A DNA stretch of 64,000 nucleotides, from positions 496,001 to 560,000 of the forward strand of contig NZ_JOMI01000009.1 in the NCBI RefSeq assembly GCF_000711235.1. Direction: 5' to 3'. A model generated the notes under the pieces. The model searched no databases. It worked only from the letters and a program-made list of their open reading frames with translations, and had not been told where the DNA came from. Below are positions 61,081-64,000 of this stretch, piece after piece. Every line of letters starts with the position of its first letter. Position 1 is the stretch's first letter. Origin of the DNA: Prevotella sp. 10(H) (GTDB lineage Bacteria > Bacteroidota > Bacteroidia > Bacteroidales > Dysgonomonadaceae). A program made the translations under genes and the position numbers.

Positions 61081-63822
61081 ATGAATATGAAAAGTAATTT
61101 CCGGTACCTGTTGTATATTTGTTTATCATCCATTTTTTTTCTTGTTTCCTGTGCTCAGAAAGATATTATAATTAAAAACCTGAAATGCGAGCATCTTGAT
61201 AATCCGATAGCCATTGATAATGCCGAGCCTCTTTTAAGCTGGCAACTCCAATCCATAGAAAGAAATAAGAAACAGTCGGCATACAGGATTCTTGTTGCAA
61301 GCGACCCTTCCTTATTGAAAGATTCTGTTGCCGATTTATGGGATTCGGGTATAGTGAAGTCCGACCAATCTGTGAATGTACCTTATAAAGGTAAGAGACT
61401 GGGATCAAGACAGAATGCCTGTTGGAAAGTCATGGTTTGGGATGAGAATAACCAACCTTCAGATTGGAGTAAAACTTCATTTTGGAGTATGGGATTATTA
61501 AATCCTGAAGATTGGGCTGCTCAATGGATTACTAATATGGAAGATATGTATCCGGATTCGACTTTAACATATCCGGCTCCTTATTTTAGGAAGGAAGTCG
61601 AGATAAATAAATCGATAAAAAAGGCTAAGGCATATATCTGTGGGCTTGGATTTTACGAATTATATCTGAACGGAGAGAAAGTCGGGGATCATGTAATGGC
61701 TCCTGTTGTAACCAACTACGACAAGAGACAATTGAAAAACCTGATATATCCATATGACGATCAGTCCACTCAGCGTGTACTTTATAATACCTTTGATGTG
61801 ACCGATATGCTGAAAAAAGGCAAAAATGCACTCGGAGCAATATTAGGAAACGGATGGTATAATCAACGTGAAAGGACTGTAGAAGGATGGATGTGGTATA
61901 ATACACCACGCATGATTCTTCAATTGGAAATTGAATACAAAGATGGGTCTACAGAAGTTATTAAGACTGATGAAACATGGAAGACTTCAGATAGTCCGAT
62001 AATACATAATTCTATATTTATCGGTGAGGTTTACGATGCAAGGCTCGAGCAGGATGGATGGAATAAGGTTAATTATGATGATTCGACATGGAAAGATTGT
62101 ATCATTGCCAAAAGCCCGGTCGGAAGTTTGCAACCTCAGCTGGCACCGGCAGATAAGGTCATTCGCTCTTTAGATGTAAAACTAAAAGAGCAGGTAAATG
62201 ATTCCACATATATATATGAATTACCGGAACTGATCTCAGGCTGGATAGAGATTAATGTTAAAGGTTCAGCAGGTGATTATGTAAAGATGCAATTTTTTGG
62301 TGAAGAAGGCGATAGCTTTGGTCAGCAGGACATTTATATATCGAAAGGTGGCGATGCCGAAAAATGGGAACCACGTTTTACATGGCATGCATTCAGAACA
62401 TTTAAAGTTATTTCACCTAATATTAAATTGGAAGAGAAAGACTTAATAGCCAAAGTTGTACATACATCTGTGGAAAGAAGTGGAGAATTTAATTGCTCCA
62501 ACGACTTATTCAATAAAATATTTGATGCATATATACGTACCCAAAATGCAAATTTCCATGGTAGTATAAGCAGCGATTGCCCGCATAGAGAACGCCTCGC
62601 CTATACGGGAGATGGACAGGCATTGACTGAAAGTTCGATCCTTTCGTATGATATGACGAGAATGTATCCAAAATGGTTCAATGATATGGAGGATGCCCGT
62701 AACAAAAAAACGGGATATGTTCCGCATACTGCTCCATTTGCAGGCGGTGGTGGCGGCCCTGCATGGGGTTCGGCTTTTGTTATTATGCCATGGATTTATT
62801 ACAATTATTATGGTAATAAAGCAATATTGAAAAGCTATTATGAAGGGATGAAGCAATGGGTGGAATATCTAGGCACACGTACGAACGAGAGAGGATTAAT
62901 AGTAAAAGAAGAACCGAACGGCTGGTGTCTGGGAGATTGGTGTATGCCTGATGATAGTAATCATACTCCTTTGCCCGAGCCTCTCGCTAATACTTGCTAC
63001 TATTATCATATGTCTGATATAATGTCGAAGATTGCAGGGATATTAGGCATGCAAAATGATTCTCTTTTCTTTGCCGATCTTGCCAGTAAAATAAAACAGG
63101 ATTTCAATCGTGAATTTTATAATCCCGAGACTAACCATTATTGGGAAGGAAGGCAAGGAGCCGATGTCTTTCCTCTTGCTTTCGGTCTAGTTCCGGAAGA
63201 TAATAAGGAAAAGGTTTTCAATGCATTACTGAAACATCTGGAAAATATCGATTATCATTTCGATACCGGATTTTTGGCTACACCTTTGACCCTTAAAGTA
63301 TTATCGGATAATGGGCGGGATGATATAGCTTTCAGGTTGATGAATCAAAATTCATATCCAAGTTATGCTTATCTTATGGATGACAAATATTCTACAATAT
63401 GGGAAAGATGGGATGGAAGAGATTCCCGTTGTCACCCGATGTTTGGCGGTGTTGTCACTTGGTTTTATAGGGCAATAGCCGGAATAAATATAGATGAAAG
63501 CAATCCGGTGATGAAACATATAAAGATATCACCTAAACTTATCGGGGATATAAAGTATTGCAATGCATCTTATAAATCTCTTTACGGAATGATCCGTTCT
63601 TCGTGGAAAATTCAGGAAGGGGGTACAATCAATATAAATATTGAAATTCCGGTTAATACGGCTGCTACAGTTTATTTACCCGAGGCGAAGAATAAGACTG
63701 TTACAGAATCCGGTTTATTTCTCGACCAGCATAAAGACATTCATTTTGTGGGCTTCGATAATAATGACGCTGTTATAGAATTAGGCTCTGGAAAATATGA
63801 ATTTATTATTTCCGCAAATTAG
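61081..63822 (+). CDS. GH78-family alpha-L-rhamnosidase lipoprotein
   Basis: A 913-residue lipoprotein (cysteine 24 in FFLVSC; ATG at 61081 or 61087). It opens IKNLKCEHLDNPIAIDNAEPLLSWQL, the GH78 N-terminal sandwich, then KKAKAYICGLGFYELYLNGEKVG and the (alpha/alpha)6 barrel. The catalytic-region motif is DCPHRERLAYTGDGQ from D499; TIWERWDGRDSRCHPMFGG is the usual region near the end of the barrel. A glycine-rich AGGGGGPAWGSAF loop is notable. It removes alpha-L-rhamnose, and the lipid anchor suggests surface or periplasmic action. It belongs to the sigma/FecR-controlled PUL and is followed 36 bp later by another GH78 start. Confidence 0.93.
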   Translation: MNMKSNFRYLLYICLSSIFFLVSCAQKDIIIKNLKCEHLDNPIAIDNAEPLLSWQLQSIERNKKQSAYRILVASDPSLLKDSVADLWDSGIVKSDQSVNVPYKGKRLGSRQNACWKVMVWDENNQPSDWSKTSFWSMGLLNPEDWAAQWITNMEDMYPDSTLTYPAPYFRKEVEINKSIKKAKAYICGLGFYELYLNGEKVGDHVMAPVVTNYDKRQLKNLIYPYDDQSTQRVLYNTFDVTDMLKKGKNALGAILGNGWYNQRERTVEGWMWYNTPRMILQLEIEYKDGSTEVIKTDETWKTSDSPIIHNSIFIGEVYDARLEQDGWNKVNYDDSTWKDCIIAKSPVGSLQPQLAPADKVIRSLDVKLKEQVNDSTYIYELPELISGWIEINVKGSAGDYVKMQFFGEEGDSFGQQDIYISKGGDAEKWEPRFTWHAFRTFKVISPNIKLEEKDLIAKVVHTSVERSGEFNCSNDLFNKIFDAYIRTQNANFHGSISSDCPHRERLAYTGDGQALTESSILSYDMTRMYPKWFNDMEDARNKKTGYVPHTAPFAGGGGGPAWGSAFVIMPWIYYNYYGNKAILKSYYEGMKQWVEYLGTRTNERGLIVKEEPNGWCLGDWCMPDDSNHTPLPEPLANTCYYYHMSDIMSKIAGILGMQNDSLFFADLASKIKQDFNREFYNPETNHYWEGRQGADVFPLAFGLVPEDNKEKVFNALLKHLENIDYHFDTGFLATPLTLKVLSDNGRDDIAFRLMNQNSYPSYAYLMDDKYSTIWERWDGRDSRCHPMFGGVVTWFYRAIAGINIDESNPVMKHIKISPKLIGDIKYCNASYKSLYGMIRSSWKIQEGGTININIEIPVNTAATVYLPEAKNKTVTESGLFLDQHKDIHFVGFDNNDAVIELGSGKYEFIISAN

Positions 63823-63858
63823 GAGCTATTTGATTAATAATGAAAATGTAAAAATATA

Positions 63859-64000
63859 ATGAAAACATCTTTAAAACTTACTATATTAATTATATTCAGT
63901 TTCATTTTTTGCAGTACAGGTACAGCAAAAAATGGTAGCGATATAGAAATAACTAATCTTCGATGTGAATTAATAAAGAACCCTAAAGGGATCGATATAA
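63859..64000 (+). CDS. Start of a further GH78-type rhamnosidase (cut by the right edge)
   Basis: The frame opens at the ATG at 63859 and is intact to the window edge (47 codons). A hydrophobic signal (MKTSLKLTILIIFSFIFC) is followed by EITNLRCELIKNPKGIDI, which aligns with the opening of the two other GH78 proteins here (ITSLKCEYMEEALGIDV and IKNLKCEHLDNPIAIDN). It is therefore probably another secreted alpha-L-rhamnosidase in tandem with the previous gene. The catalytic domain is not visible. Confidence 0.7.
   Translation, partial: MKTSLKLTILIIFSFIFCSTGTAKNGSDIEITNLRCELIKNPKGIDI

Overview
The window is a chromosomal segment of an AT-rich member of the Bacteroidota, most likely order Bacteroidales and possibly Dysgonomonas or a close relative. 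The evidence is two SusC/SusD systems, lipoproteins of Bacteroidetes-only families (DUF3823, DUF4292, DUF4959, DUF6089), TAnnTTTG promoters without clear Shine-Dalgarno sites, and an S46 dipeptidyl-peptidase. The genus is inferred from gene content, not demonstrated.

Left part (1-17.6 kb), glycan use: a minus-strand polysaccharide utilisation locus (PUL) reads from 10031 down to 496. It encodes a duplicated-domain lipoprotein, a GH76 alpha-1,6-mannanase-like enzyme, SusC, SusD and a DUF3823 lipoprotein, followed by the start of another secreted protein at the window edge. Facing it is a plus-strand trans-envelope regulator: a periplasmic lectin-like region and Kelch propeller, one membrane helix, and a cytoplasmic OmpR-type winged helix with a BTAD-like tail. 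Between them lie a GGTTAA direct-repeat array over the predicted PUL promoter and a possible structured leader. An unrecognised secreted protein and a GH78 alpha-L-rhamnosidase follow, converging on an 85-bp hairpin. A relic of an alpha/beta-hydrolase lies before the AsmA gene.

Middle part (17.6-51 kb), mostly core functions: AsmA-like protein, tRNA-Val, dut-TPR-DUF4292-EnvC, a double FdtA-like cupin with a FemAB/GNAT protein, rlmB, ridA, ribD, two envelope proteins of unknown function, uppS-bamA-ompH-ompH (envelope biogenesis), O-acetylhomoserine sulfhydrylase and cysteine synthase (sulfur assimilation), murF, a patatin, a cytoplasmic GH13, prs, psd-pssA (phosphatidylethanolamine synthesis), tRNA-Met, an S46 peptidase predicted to be DPP11, and a manganese catalase. 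A 260-bp intergenic repeat occurs twice in opposite orientation, after the GNAT gene and between the two sulfur genes.

Right part (51-64 kb): a second PUL controlled by an ECF sigma/FecR anti-sigma pair. It holds an STN-domain SusC, SusD, DUF4959/DUF5126/DUF5000 and DUF4998/discoidin-type lipoproteins, a GH78 rhamnosidase, and the start of another GH78 cut by the window edge. The expected logic is substrate sensing by SusC's STN domain, signalling through FecR to the sigma factor, and induction of import and de-rhamnosylation.

The best candidates for something new are the Kelch/BTAD trans-envelope regulator with its direct-repeat operator, and the two-copy intergenic repeat. No CRISPR array, intact insertion sequence or phage gene was seen.
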